Part shown: positions 26,322 to 35,580 of the stretch, piece by piece
Layout: each line of letters begins with the position of its first letter
Numbering within the stretch: the first letter of the stretch is position 1
Origin: an uncultured Planctomycetia bacterium
GTDB taxonomy: Bacteria > Planctomycetota > UBA1135 > GCA-002686595
Length of the DNA stretch: 64,000 nt
Assembly (NCBI GenBank): GCA_938003765.1
Contig: CALKYE010000274.1
Location: 1-64,000, forward strand
Direction: 5' to 3'
Program-made: the position numbers and the translations under genes
Notes under the pieces: model-generated
Told to the model about the DNA's origin: nothing
Seen by the model: only the letters and a program-made list of their open reading frames with translations
The model's database searches: none

Positions 26322-27497
26322 ATGCATTCTCTCTTGGCCTCGATGTTGCCTGGGCCGCTGTGCGCCGCCGCTCTTCCCGTGGGAGGCGGCGGCGGACACG
26401 TGGACGACGGTCCGGTGGCGGCTGCTCTCAAGCACGCCGCGAACTGGTTGACCGAGCCGACGCGCTACAGCGTGGCGTCGATCCTGGGGCTGATCGCCGT
26501 GCTGTACTTCCGGCGCTTCTTCAGCAAGGTGTGGGTCGTGACGGTGTTCTTCGCACTGTCCACGGCCTTCTTCGTGTTCGCGTTCCAGGACCCGAACTTC
26601 AACGCGATCATCACCAAGCCGGACAACGTCCCGATCATTATCCTGTTCGCGACGGTGGTGTTCTTCTCATGGCTCGCCTTGCGGCGCGCCGTGATCAACG
26701 ACGAGCGCACCAAACGCGGCGAGCCGACGCTCGAAGGCGAGCTGGCCAAGCAGAAGGTCTTCACCTGGCCGGACCTGGTCTACAGCGAGCTGATCTGCCT
26801 CGTGCTATTCACGGCGGCGATGCTCGTCTGGTCGATCCTGATCACCGCGCCGATCGAAGAGCCCGCGGCCACCGCGCGCACTCCCAACCCGTCGAAGGCG
26901 CCTTGGTACTTCCTGGGCTTGCAGGAGCTGCTGGTCTACTTCGACCCTTGGATCGCCGGCGTGTTGCTGCCCAGCTTCATCATCGTGGGCTTGTGCGCGA
27001 TCCCGTACATCGACACCAACCCCAAGGGGAACGGCTACTACACCTTCGAAGAGCGCCCGTTCGCGATCTCGTTCTTCTGGGTCGGCTTCCTGCTGTTCTG
27101 GGTGTCGTTCGTGATCCTCGGCACCTTCTTGCGCGGTCCCAACTGGTCGTTCTTCGGTCCGTTCGAGTACTGGGACCTGCACAAGCTCGAGCCGATGGTG
27201 AACGTCGACCTCTCCACCTGGGTGTGGGTCGACATCCTCGGCAAGCCGCGACCTGACAACCCCTTCGTGCGCGAGGCGCCGGGGATCGTGCTGCTGATCG
27301 GCTACTTCCTGGTTTTGCCGCCGCTCTTGGGCAAGACCGTGATGCGCAAGATGGTGACCGACATGGGCATGATCCGCTTCAACGTCTTCATGCACCTGTT
27401 CCTGTGGTTCGTGCTGATCCCGATCAAGATGGGTCTGCGCTGGACCGTCAACCTGAAGTACTTCATCGGCATGCCCGAGTACTTCTTCAACGTCTGA
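26322..27497 (+). CDS. Cytochrome b C-terminal subunit (subunit-IV-like, enlarged)
   Basis: 391 residues, more than twice the roughly 160 of chloroplast subunit IV. The family signature is FTWPDLVYSEL followed by NPSKAPWYFLGLQELLVYFDPW near residue 188-210, with the quinol-site region. It adds N-terminal helices (about 48-63, 68-88, 98-118) ahead of the conserved part, and more helices at the C-terminus (VLLIGYFLVLPPLLG, then FMHLFLWFVLIPIK). A Gly/His-rich start precedes the first helix. It should pair with the upstream b subunit; the extra helices may hold further partners such as the multihaem cytochrome. Confidence 0.85.
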   Translation: MHSLLASMLPGPLCAAALPVGGGGGHVDDGPVAAALKHAANWLTEPTRYSVASILGLIAVLYFRRFFSKVWVVTVFFALSTAFFVFAFQDPNFNAIITKPDNVPIIILFATVVFFSWLALRRAVINDERTKRGEPTLEGELAKQKVFTWPDLVYSELICLVLFTAAMLVWSILITAPIEEPAATARTPNPSKAPWYFLGLQELLVYFDPWIAGVLLPSFIIVGLCAIPYIDTNPKGNGYYTFEERPFAISFFWVGFLLFWVSFVILGTFLRGPNWSFFGPFEYWDLHKLEPMVNVDLSTWVWVDILGKPRPDNPFVREAPGIVLLIGYFLVLPPLLGKTVMRKMVTDMGMIRFNVFMHLFLWFVLIPIKMGLRWTVNLKYFIGMPEYFFNV

Positions 27498-27565
27498 CTC
27501 CCGAGCGAGCGGGATGACGGCACGGCAAGCGACACGGCGAGTGACGAGGCTGGACGGAGCGAAGC

Positions 27566-30500
27566 ATGGCTGACCGCGGCGATACGCACTACAGCGTCCC
27601 GGCGCTGAACAAGTGGTTCTTGGTCTCCAGCGTGGCGCTGCTCGGCGCCGTGGTTTGGATGGTCATCGACGACTGGAGTCGGCCGTGGAAGGCCTATCAG
27701 CGCGAGTTCGAGCAGATCGAGCTGGCGCGGGTCCGCGCCGAGGAGGAACTCCTCACGCAGGCGGGCGCCCTCGAGGCCGAGTCGCGACTCCAGACCCAAG
27801 TGGAGGAGGCGCAGGCGACGCTCGAAGGCCGCAAGGCCGAGCTCGATGCCGCCAAGGAGACGCTGCGGCTCGCCAAGGGCGATCTGTGGAACGCCGTCGA
27901 GGCGGCGAAGAAGGTGCTCTCGGCCTTCAACTGGGATCGCTACGTGATCGAAGAGGAGCGCCGCAAACTCGGCGATCCCGCGTACCGCGCCGACGACATC
28001 AAGGCCTCCGAGCTCGCGTTGAACAACGCCAAGGGGCTGCAGGAAGAGCTGCAGGCCAAGAAGGACGCCGCGGAGTCCAAGGTCAACGAGTTGACCCGCG
28101 TCGTGTCCGACGCCGAAGCCGCGCTCTCGTCCGGAACTCGCGATCTCGCGCGCGTGCGCTCGCGCCTCGCCCAGCTCGATCCGAGCGCCATGAGCGGTCC
28201 CGAGAAGCTCGCCGACGTGATCCGCGACGCGCCGGGCCTCGACTTCGTGAAGCCCTCGCTGAAGGTCAACAAGGTCGTGCTCGACCGCCTGACCTTCGAG
28301 CTGAACTTCACCAAGAAGAAGCGCATCGACATGTGCCAGACGTGTCACCTGGGCGTCGAGCGAAGCGGCTTCGAAGCCGAGCCGCAGCCCTACACGTCGC
28401 ACCCGCGCCTGGACCTGTACGTCACCAACAAGTCTCCGCACCCGGTGAACCAGTTCGGTTGCACGATCTGCCACCGCGGCTCGGGAGAAGCGCTGGACTT
28501 CGTGCGCGCCGACCACCGTCCGGCCGACAAGGACCAGGCTGCGCAGTGGGGAGAAGAGCACCACTGGCACAAGCAGCACCACTGGGACTACCCGATGCTG
28601 GCCTCGAACTTCACCGAGGCCTCGTGCGTGCAGTGCCACAAGACCTCGATGGAGTTGATCTCGCCGGACGCGCCGACGGTCAGCGAGGGCTACCAGCTCG
28701 TCGAGCGCTACGGCTGCTACTCCTGCCACAAAATCGACTGGTTCCCGACCAAGCGTCGTCCGGGCCCCGCGCTGACGAACCTGCGCGCGAAGCTGTCGAG
28801 CGAGTTCATCGCCTCCTGGATCAAGAACCCCAAGGAGTTCCGTCCCACCACCTGGATGCCGCAGTTCTTCCACCTGGAGAACTACTCGCCGGGTGAGACG
28901 GTGTCGATCTCGAAGTACGGCCAGGGCCGCGCGATCGAAGGTCGCGAGTGGGACGATGCGGCGATCTCTGCGATCACCGCGTTCCTCGAATCGCGCGCGC
29001 CTCGTCAGGCGATGCCGGCGCTGCCGGTGGCGGGAGATGCTCACCGCGGTCGCGAGACGATGCGACTCGTGGGCTGCCTCGCGTGCCACAACATGGCGCC
29101 GTACGGCGAAGAGCCGGCCGAGGCCAAGGACTTGGCGCTCGAGCGACGTGGAACGAACGAGCACGGCCCGAACCTGCGCGGCGTTGCGACCAAGGTCACG
29201 CCCGAGTGGTTGTTCGCGTGGCTCAAGGATCCCACGGCCTACTGGTCCGAGACGCGCATGCCGAATCTGCGGCTGAGCGATCAGGAGGCGGCGGACATCA
29301 CCGCGTACATCATGGAAGACCCCGACGGGATCTTCCGCGACGTGCCCGAGGGTTGGGAGGCGAAGTCGGTCTCGATGCCGCAGCCCCAGATGTTCGAGGT
29401 CCTCGGTGAGCAAGCGCGCTGGCTGTTCGCCCGCGACGGGCGCGCCACGATCGAAGCGCGCCTGGAAGGGCGCGACGACAAGACGCGCTGGAACGACATC
29501 GAGGTGCTCAAGGTCGCGGTCGGGGAGAAGCTCGTCGGACAGTACGGCTGCTTCTCGTGCCACGAGATCGAGGGCATGAAGGACTGGATGCCGATCGGCA
29601 CGGAGCTCTCGAACTGGGGCTCGAAGACCGTCGACAAGCTCGACTTCGGACCGGGCGCCGGCGAGTTCGGATTGGATCCGAACTACCGCGAGGGCTGGCT
29701 GATGCAGAAGCTGCACGCGCCGCGCTCGTACGACCGCAAGAAGATCAAGAACCCGACGGAACGGCTGCGCATGCCGTACTTCGCGTTCACCGACGAGCAG
29801 GCGCAGGCCATCGCGACCTTCGTGGTCGGACTCGTCGACGACGAAGTGCAGCTCGCCAAGATGGTCCCGACGGCGGAGCAAGTGTCGATGGACGCGGGCA
29901 TGCGCGCGGTGCGGCAGAACAACTGCGTGGCGTGCCACATGATCGACCCCGGCACAGTCACGTACGTGGACGAGTCGGGCGCGACGCAGACGGTGCAGGC
30001 CGAGTTGCTGACGTTCGAGGAGCAGAAGGTTCCGTCCGCGCACGACCTCGCAGCGGTCAAGGCCGACGCCGAGTCGTACGAAGCCGAAGAGGTCTCGTTC
30101 CGCGTGCTCCGCGCCGAGCCCCAGGTCGGCAAGAAGCCCGGCGACAAGCTCTTCGTCCCGCTCGACAAGCTCGTGTCGATGTCGCCGCCCAACGGCGGCG
30201 ATCTGGTGCGGCTGGTCACTGACTACTACTACGGCGGAATCGAGATCCACGATCCGTCGCTCGGCAGCGGCGACGAGGCTTTCCGCTACGCGAGCGCGGC
30301 GACTGGGGACGACGAGTTCGCGGTCACCGACGTCGACGGCAAGCTGCGCGATCACTCCGCCGAGCCCTACGACAAGGTGCGTTGGACTTTCGCGCCGCCG
30401 GTTCTGTGGGACGAAGGCGCCAAGCTGCAGAAGCAGTGGTTCTTCTCGTTCCTGAAGGACGTCGTGACGCTGCGCCACCAAGTGCGCGTGCGCATGCCGT

Positions 30501-31153
30501 CGTTCGACTTCGACGCTGGCGAAGCCGAGGCCGTGGCCGACTACTTCGCGTTGAAGTCCGCCCGCGAGTGGCCGTCGAACTTCACGCGTGGTTGGCGTCT
30601 CGCGCGAGGTTTGAGCGCGGCTGACGCGGCCCGCGAATGCGGCGTCAGCGAGTCGACGCTGCTCGAGATCGAGCACGGTGGACGCTCGGCGACCAAGGCC
30701 AACTTCCCGCGCGTCGAGGCTCACATTCGCGCGTCGGGCTTCACGGCTCGCGGGCCGGTGGATCCGCAGTACGAAGTCACGGAAGTGCGGACCGCGGCTT
30801 ACTTGGACCAGCGCCGCGCGGAGGACGAAGCGCACCTCGCGCACGGCGAGGCCCTCGCTGTGCGCGGAGTGAACTGCTTCCAGTGCCACTTCCGACTGGG
30901 ACAGCCGCCGCCCGCGGACCCCATCGGCTGGGCGCCGGACCTCAACCACTCGCGCGAGCGCCTGCGCGAGGAGTGGGTGCGTGACTGGATCGCGGATCCC
31001 TCGCTGATCTACCCCGGAACGGCCATGCCGGCGAACTTTTCCGGCGACCCGCCGCAGTACCAGGAGCACTATCCGAACTCGACCAACGCCGACCAGGTGA
31101 GGGTCGTAGTCGAGTGGCTCTACAACTTCGACCGTATGTACATGCGCCAGTAG
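27566..31153 (+). CDS. Giant membrane-anchored octahaem cytochrome c
   Basis: 1195 residues. One membrane helix lies at about 16-36, a long coiled coil at about 40-200, then a chain of cytochrome c domains. Eight CXXCH haem sites start at C257, C299, C354, C384, C504, C662, C787 and C1104. Met-rich segments between sites (TTWMPQFF, TRMPNLRLS, LRMPYFAF, VRMPSFDF, TAMPANFS) offer axial ligands. The spacing suggests several fused monohaem domains. Placed directly after the cytochrome b genes, it probably takes electrons from the Rieske protein on the outer face of the membrane and replaces a separate cytochrome c1. A region at about 1010-1050 looks like a helix-turn-helix and is discussed as a finding. 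Confidence 0.9.
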   Translation: MADRGDTHYSVPALNKWFLVSSVALLGAVVWMVIDDWSRPWKAYQREFEQIELARVRAEEELLTQAGALEAESRLQTQVEEAQATLEGRKAELDAAKETLRLAKGDLWNAVEAAKKVLSAFNWDRYVIEEERRKLGDPAYRADDIKASELALNNAKGLQEELQAKKDAAESKVNELTRVVSDAEAALSSGTRDLARVRSRLAQLDPSAMSGPEKLADVIRDAPGLDFVKPSLKVNKVVLDRLTFELNFTKKKRIDMCQTCHLGVERSGFEAEPQPYTSHPRLDLYVTNKSPHPVNQFGCTICHRGSGEALDFVRADHRPADKDQAAQWGEEHHWHKQHHWDYPMLASNFTEASCVQCHKTSMELISPDAPTVSEGYQLVERYGCYSCHKIDWFPTKRRPGPALTNLRAKLSSEFIASWIKNPKEFRPTTWMPQFFHLENYSPGETVSISKYGQGRAIEGREWDDAAISAITAFLESRAPRQAMPALPVAGDAHRGRETMRLVGCLACHNMAPYGEEPAEAKDLALERRGTNEHGPNLRGVATKVTPEWLFAWLKDPTAYWSETRMPNLRLSDQEAADITAYIMEDPDGIFRDVPEGWEAKSVSMPQPQMFEVLGEQARWLFARDGRATIEARLEGRDDKTRWNDIEVLKVAVGEKLVGQYGCFSCHEIEGMKDWMPIGTELSNWGSKTVDKLDFGPGAGEFGLDPNYREGWLMQKLHAPRSYDRKKIKNPTERLRMPYFAFTDEQAQAIATFVVGLVDDEVQLAKMVPTAEQVSMDAGMRAVRQNNCVACHMIDPGTVTYVDESGATQTVQAELLTFEEQKVPSAHDLAAVKADAESYEAEEVSFRVLRAEPQVGKKPGDKLFVPLDKLVSMSPPNGGDLVRLVTDYYYGGIEIHDPSLGSGDEAFRYASAATGDDEFAVTDVDGKLRDHSAEPYDKVRWTFAPPVLWDEGAKLQKQWFFSFLKDVVTLRHQVRVRMPSFDFDAGEAEAVADYFALKSAREWPSNFTRGWRLARGLSAADAARECGVSESTLLEIEHGGRSATKANFPRVEAHIRASGFTARGPVDPQYEVTEVRTAAYLDQRRAEDEAHLAHGEALAVRGVNCFQCHFRLGQPPPADPIGWAPDLNHSRERLREEWVRDWIADPSLIYPGTAMPANFSGDPPQYQEHYPNSTNADQVRVVVEWLYNFDRMYMRQ

Positions 31154-31287
31154 GCCGCCCGACAATCCTGGGGCTGCAAACTCCGCGCTGAACGCGTTGT
31201 TAGGCAAGACCGACTGAACTTCGATCACACTGGCGAGCCCCAGCGGTTCGCCAAACCCCAACGGCGCCCAAGCGGCGTCACTCAACG

Positions 31288-32013
31288 ATGAAGACCTTCA
31301 CCCTCTGCGCTGTCACGGCGTCGGCCACCCTGGCTGCCGCGCTCACCCAACCCACCTCGACCGTCGTCGGCGACGCCACCGGCAAGGTGCTGCTCGAAGG
31401 CGCGAAGCCTGAGATCAAGCCGCTCAGCATCGAGGCGGAGAAGTTCCCCGACTGCGGCGCGGTCGACACCACCAACGAAACGGCGCTGGTGGACGACAAG
31501 GGCGGCATCGCGAACGTGGTCGTGATCGTCGAAGTGGCTGGCGCGGAAGTGAAGCCGCTCGAGAAGGCGTTCTCGCTCGATCAGAAGAACTGCCGCTTCG
31601 AGCCGCACGTGGCCATCATCCCGGCCGGCACCACCGTCGAGTACCTGAACAGCGACAAGACCTCGCACAACGTCCACACGTTCCCGAGCAAGAACGACGC
31701 GATCAACAAGACCGTTCCGGCCGGCGGCAAGGAGTCGCAGAAGCTCGACAAGGAAGATCGCATCGAGATCAAGTGCGACATCCACCCGTGGATGCAGTCG
31801 CACCTGGTCGTGGCGAACTCGAACTTCTTCGCGGTCACCGGCAAGGATGGCAGCTTCAAGATCAGCGGCCTGCCCGCCGGTGAGCACAAGGTGAAGTTGT
31901 GGCACGAAGTCTTCGGCAAGGGCGACGGCAAGATCGTGGTCGACGCCGAAGGCAACGCCGCGCCCGTCGAGTTCAAGCTGAGCGCCGAGAAGAAGGGTCG
32001 CGGCCGCAAGTGA
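31288..32013 (+). CDS. Exported cupredoxin-like copper protein
   Basis: 241 residues with a signal peptide (cleavage near residue 20-28). The cupredoxin domain shows type-1 copper ligands H127 (SHNVHTF), C163, H166 and M169 in KCDIHPWM. This pattern resembles plastocyanin/methylamine-utilisation-type proteins. A carboxypeptidase-regulatory-like beta segment (SGLPAGEHKVKLWH) follows at about 188-206, and the tail is Lys/Arg-rich. It lies 134 bp after the octahaem cytochrome on the same strand, so it may act as a soluble acceptor of the bc-type complex. That role is inference. Confidence 0.8.
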   Translation: MKTFTLCAVTASATLAAALTQPTSTVVGDATGKVLLEGAKPEIKPLSIEAEKFPDCGAVDTTNETALVDDKGGIANVVVIVEVAGAEVKPLEKAFSLDQKNCRFEPHVAIIPAGTTVEYLNSDKTSHNVHTFPSKNDAINKTVPAGGKESQKLDKEDRIEIKCDIHPWMQSHLVVANSNFFAVTGKDGSFKISGLPAGEHKVKLWHEVFGKGDGKIVVDAEGNAAPVEFKLSAEKKGRGRK

Positions 32014-32094
32014 GCCGCGACGCGGCGCGCCGGCGCGGTCGATGACCCCCGAGCGACGCGCCGCCGTCCGAAGTCTCGTCTGAGCAAGCGAAAC

Positions 32095-32125
32095 AGGCCC
32101 GACGCCGCCGAGGCGCCGGGCCTTT
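32095..32125 (+). terminator. Intrinsic terminator after the cupredoxin gene
   Basis: A stem of twelve positions, eleven paired (AGGCCCGACGCC at 32095-32106 with its partner at 32112-32123), a five-base loop and a following TTT. It stands 81 bp after the cupredoxin stop and closes the energy operon. Confidence 0.75.
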
Positions 32126-32249
32126 CGCGTTTCCGAGGCCGTTTGAGGCCCGAGCGTGGAGCCGAACGACACGTCATCCGGTCTTGATGGGCGCGGGGCC
32201 GTAGACTCAGGGACGAACACGCCGCTGGACGGCGGCGGAAGGAGTCGAA

Positions 32250-33032
32250 GTGAAACGAGCTCAACTTCTCATCGCGCTGTTGATCGCTGTTTGTCCGCTC
32301 TCGGCCCTGGCCCAGCGTGGCGACGGCGGGGCCACGGGAACGATCGCACCTTCGCTGCCGCGCGGAGGCGCGCGCCTGGGAGTGGTTCTGTCCGGCGACG
32401 CCGATGCGGCGCCGCAGGTCGACGGCGTGGCCGCGGACTCGCCGGCGCAACTCACGGGGCTGCGCGCGGGGGATCGGATCCTGGCCGTGGACGGAGAGCC
32501 GATGCAGTCGGCCCAGGCTCTCATCGACGCGGTCCGCGCGCGCGACCCGGGAGTCGAGGTGCGGCTTCGAGTGGGCCGGACGATGAACCTGATCCTGGAC
32601 GGCGACAAGCGCACGTCGGACGGCCGCTTCGCCCTGGGCGCCTACCTGAATCAGGACCCTGACTCGGTCACGGTCACGCGACTGGCTCCGGATCACCCGG
32701 CCGCCGCGGCGGGACTCCGCCCTGCCGATCGAATCGTGTCCGTCGACGGAGTGCGCGTGCAGCGCGAGAGCGATCTGGTCGAGCACATGCGCTCGATTCG
32801 CGAGCCGCGCGCCGTAGCGCTCGTGATCGAACGCGAGCTGAGCGTGCGTCTCGGCGCGGCGCCGTCCGTCGTCGAACAGCCTCGACGCGAGCCGGTTCGC
32901 CCGCTCCCGCCGCCGGACGCCGTCGAGCGCGCCTTGCTCGATCAAGTTCGCGCGTTGCGCGAGGAGATCGAAGCGCTGCGCGCGGACGTCGAGCGACTTC
33001 GGCGCGAGCTGGCGCGCTCGCGCACGCGCTGA
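32250..33032 (+). CDS. Exported PDZ-domain protein
   Basis: 260 residues with a signal peptide (LLIALLIAVCPLSALAQ). Two PDZ-like modules follow, at about 42-108 (GVVLSGDADAAPQ, then LTGLRAGDRILAVDGEPM) and 125-200 (AAGLRPADRIVSVDGVRV). A C-terminal coiled coil covers about 225-260. There is no protease domain, unlike DegP/HtrA. The GTG start at 32250 has AAGGAG about six bases upstream. A role as scaffold or chaperone subunit in the periplasm is plausible. Confidence 0.8.
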   Translation: MKRAQLLIALLIAVCPLSALAQRGDGGATGTIAPSLPRGGARLGVVLSGDADAAPQVDGVAADSPAQLTGLRAGDRILAVDGEPMQSAQALIDAVRARDPGVEVRLRVGRTMNLILDGDKRTSDGRFALGAYLNQDPDSVTVTRLAPDHPAAAAGLRPADRIVSVDGVRVQRESDLVEHMRSIREPRAVALVIERELSVRLGAAPSVVEQPRREPVRPLPPPDAVERALLDQVRALREEIEALRADVERLRRELARSRTR

Positions 33033-33038
33033 TCGGCG

Positions 33039-33057
33039 TTCGCGTCGACGACGCGAA
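33039..33057. terminator. Hairpin between convergent genes
   Basis: A perfect 8-bp stem (TTCGCGTC with GACGCGAA, three-base loop) between the convergent stops of the PDZ and HDOD genes. Its position suits a bidirectional terminator, though neither side has a long T-run. Confidence 0.4.
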
Positions 33058-33087
33058 GCGGCATTCGAACGAGGGGCTCTGCGAGCC

Positions 33088-33933
33088 TCAAACGTCGATC
33101 TGCGGCCACCAGGCGCAGGCCTGCGCCATCGTCGCTTCAGCGTCGTCGATGCCGATGCCGAGCAGCGTGCGCGCGCGGTCGTCGAACACGGCGACGGCCC
33201 CGGCCGTGTCGCCGGCCTCGATGAAGTGCGTCGCCAGGTTGACGAGCGCGACCAACGCGATCGCGGGGTCACCGAGCAGCCGCTCGCGCGGGCCGTGATG
33301 GAACTCGATGGCGTCCGCGACGAGTTGGGGCATGCCCCAGCCCGAAGCGATCAGCGCGCCGACGTGTCCGTGGTGGAATCCCAGGCGCGTCTGCTCGCAC
33401 ACATGCAGCGACAGGTCGCGCTCCGCCGCTTCGCGCACGCACGCGAGGTACGGCTCGCTCATCCCCTCGAGGAACAGGATCTTGCCGATGTCGTGGAGCA
33501 GCCCCACGACCTGGAACTCGTCGGGCGCGAGGCCGATGCGCGCGCGGCACTTCGCCGCCAGAGCCGCGGCGGTTTGCCCGGTGAGGATCGAGTGGCGCCA
33601 CAGATGACGGCAGTCGAAGTCGGAGCCGGCGGCGAGGTGGTCGTACTCGCGGATGATCGAGGCCTGCATCGCAACCGTGCGCAGCATGCGGATGCCCAGG
33701 ACGGCCGTCGCGTGCTCGGTCGAGACCACCTTCTCGCGCAGCCCGAAGTACGCCGAGTTCGCGATCTTGAGCACCTTCGCCGCGATCGGGGCGTCCTCTG
33801 CGACCGCCGCGCCGATCTCGCGCACGCCGACATCGGGGTCCTCGACCAGCGCGTTGATCTTCGCGACCACCTGCGGAAGCGTCGGCAGATCCAGGTTCTT
33901 CGCGACCAGGCTCTGCGCTTGCGAGAGAGACAT
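33088..33933 (-). CDS. HDOD-domain signalling protein
   Basis: 281 residues, essentially a single HDOD domain. Family pattern is visible: LPTLPQVVAKINALVEDP near 17-34, AAKVLKIANSAYFGL near 52-66, then LGIRMLRTVAM, GLLHDIGKILFL and FHHGHVGALI. HDOD proteins are relatives of HD-type phosphodiesterases that usually lack catalysis and act as adaptors in stress or motility signalling. Here HDIGK keeps an HD pair, so catalysis is not fully excluded. The ATG at 33933 opens directly on the domain; the upstream extension is low-complexity. Confidence 0.8.
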   Translation of the reverse strand: MSLSQAQSLVAKNLDLPTLPQVVAKINALVEDPDVGVREIGAAVAEDAPIAAKVLKIANSAYFGLREKVVSTEHATAVLGIRMLRTVAMQASIIREYDHLAAGSDFDCRHLWRHSILTGQTAAALAAKCRARIGLAPDEFQVVGLLHDIGKILFLEGMSEPYLACVREAAERDLSLHVCEQTRLGFHHGHVGALIASGWGMPQLVADAIEFHHGPRERLLGDPAIALVALVNLATHFIEAGDTAGAVAVFDDRARTLLGIGIDDAEATMAQACAWWPQIDV

Positions 33934-34377
33934 CGAAATTGAGGATCCGAACGTGGTTCTGGGGGGGCCAGTCGCGAGCCGGAGGGCGCTCGATCCCGCG
34001 GGCCGGGCCGCGGGGGTCACCGTATTTCGGAAGGCCTTCACGCCGGCCATGAGGCCCACGCCGCGGGATCTCGGACGCCGCAGGGGCGACCGTGCGCTCG
34101 AGGCCGATTGGACGCAACAGTGCAAAGCGTCCGGGCGCCGAGCGGCTTTGGGCGGCGCACCGGATCGTCCAGTCGATTGGCGCCGGTGATAGCGGTCTCC
34201 GCTAGCGGCTAGCCCATCGGTTTGGCGAACTCGCCCGGCGGGTAGCCAACTCGCCGCTCGATCCGCCGCGACGTCCGGCGTTTCGGCCCTGCGCAACGAC
34301 GAAAATTCGACGGAGATCCGCTGGCCGACGCCCAGCGCTGCGTCGCGAGGCCGTTGCGAAGCACCGCCGCCGTGCTC
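33934..34377. other. Divergent intergenic region, about 440 bp
   Basis: The region lies between the HDOD gene (minus) and the MFS gene (plus) and should carry both promoters. I see a run of seven G at 33961-33967 and a small inverted repeat TAGCGG/CCGCTA around 34189-34203. No open frame here looks like a protein and no promoter consensus could be assigned. Confidence 0.5.
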
Positions 34378-35565
34378 ATGCTGCGGAACTTGGACGTGCG
34401 CGCACCGGGGCTGCGGATGGCGTTGTTCTTCGCCGTCAGCGTGGCGATGCTCGGGGTGTTCATTCCCTTCTGGCCCGCCTGGTTGGAAGCGCGCGGACTC
34501 AGCAAGGTCCAGATCGGGCAGGTCGTGGCTTCCTGGGCCTGGGCGCGTGGCATCGCCGGACCGCTGCTCGCGCACTTGATCGACCGCAGCGGCGCCCGTC
34601 GCACCTGGATCCTGGGGCTCTCGGCGGCCTCGGCGCTCAGCTTCGCGCCGCTCGGGCTGGCGAGCGAGTTCAGCGCCGTGCTCGGCCTGACCATCCTGTT
34701 CGGCGCGCTCCACGCCCAGGTGATCCCGCTGGGTGAGAACCTGATCCTGTTCGAGTCCAGCCGACTGGGGTTCAGCTACGCCGGCGTGCGCTGGTTCGGC
34801 TCGCTGTCCTTCCTGATCGTGAGCGTTGTCACGGGGCGCCTGCTCGAGGGCGGTCACGCCGAGCGCGCCTATCCACTGGCGCTCGGGTTCCTTGCGCTGA
34901 CGTTCGCGGCGGCGTGGGCGCTGCCTGCGACGCCGCGCGGCGCCTCGGCGCCGGTCCGCGGGGCCGTCCGACGTTCTCCGCTCCGCGAGGTCGCGGCGCG
35001 CCGTCCGCTGCTGGCTGCGCTGGCCGGCGTCGGCGTGATCCAAGCCGCTCACGCGGTGTACTACGCCTACTCGACGCTGCACTGGAGCGCTGCGGGCCAC
35101 ACCACGACCACGATCGGGTGGCTGTGGGCCGAGGGCGTGCTCGCCGAGATCGCGCTGTTCATGGCGGTGGGCGCGGGGCGAGTGCGCTTGAGCGAACGCA
35201 CGCTGCTCGCCCTGGCTGTGATCGGTTCGCTCGTGCGCTGGCCGGCGCTCGCGCTGACGAGCGACTTGGAGTGGCTGGTGGCCACCCAGTGGCTGCACGC
35301 GCTCACGTTCGCCGCGGCGCACCTCGCTGCGATGAGCCACCTCTCGCGCACCGTCGACGTAGAGCTCTCCACCACGGCGCAGAGCGTCTACTCCTCCGTC
35401 AACATCGCAGCCCACGCGGCCACGGTCGCTCTCTCGGCGCCGCTGTTCGCCGCGCGCGGCGCCGACGCGTTCTGGCCGATGGCGCCCCTCGCTGCGCTGG
35501 GCGGCGCGCTGGCGTGGTGGGGGATGCGCGCCAACCGCGACGTGGCGGCGCCGCGAGTCGGTTGA
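34378..35565 (+). CDS. MFS transporter (HcaT/LacY-like group)
   Basis: 395 residues, about twelve membrane helices. The pattern FFAVSVAMLGVFIPFWPAWLEARGLS at the start (first helix) and the paired motif around AGVRWFGSLSFLIVS after helix 4 match the MFS group containing HcaT-like permeases. The substrate is unknown. ATG 34378 is preferred; an upstream GTG at 34372 and TTG at 34354 are in frame. The gene is convergent with the DUF255 gene, whose stop is 15 bp away. Confidence 0.8.
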   Translation: MLRNLDVRAPGLRMALFFAVSVAMLGVFIPFWPAWLEARGLSKVQIGQVVASWAWARGIAGPLLAHLIDRSGARRTWILGLSAASALSFAPLGLASEFSAVLGLTILFGALHAQVIPLGENLILFESSRLGFSYAGVRWFGSLSFLIVSVVTGRLLEGGHAERAYPLALGFLALTFAAAWALPATPRGASAPVRGAVRRSPLREVAARRPLLAALAGVGVIQAAHAVYYAYSTLHWSAAGHTTTTIGWLWAEGVLAEIALFMAVGAGRVRLSERTLLALAVIGSLVRWPALALTSDLEWLVATQWLHALTFAAAHLAAMSHLSRTVDVELSTTAQSVYSSVNIAAHAATVALSAPLFAARGADAFWPMAPLAALGGALAWWGMRANRDVAAPRVG

Positions 35566-35580
35566 ACGCGCGACTCCGCG

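Noticed and set aside
27302..31285. Very long open frame on the minus strand across the cytochrome operon
   Set aside because: It is the complement of the octahaem cytochrome gene; composition is arginine- and histidine-rich without domain pattern. High GC content keeps antisense frames open.
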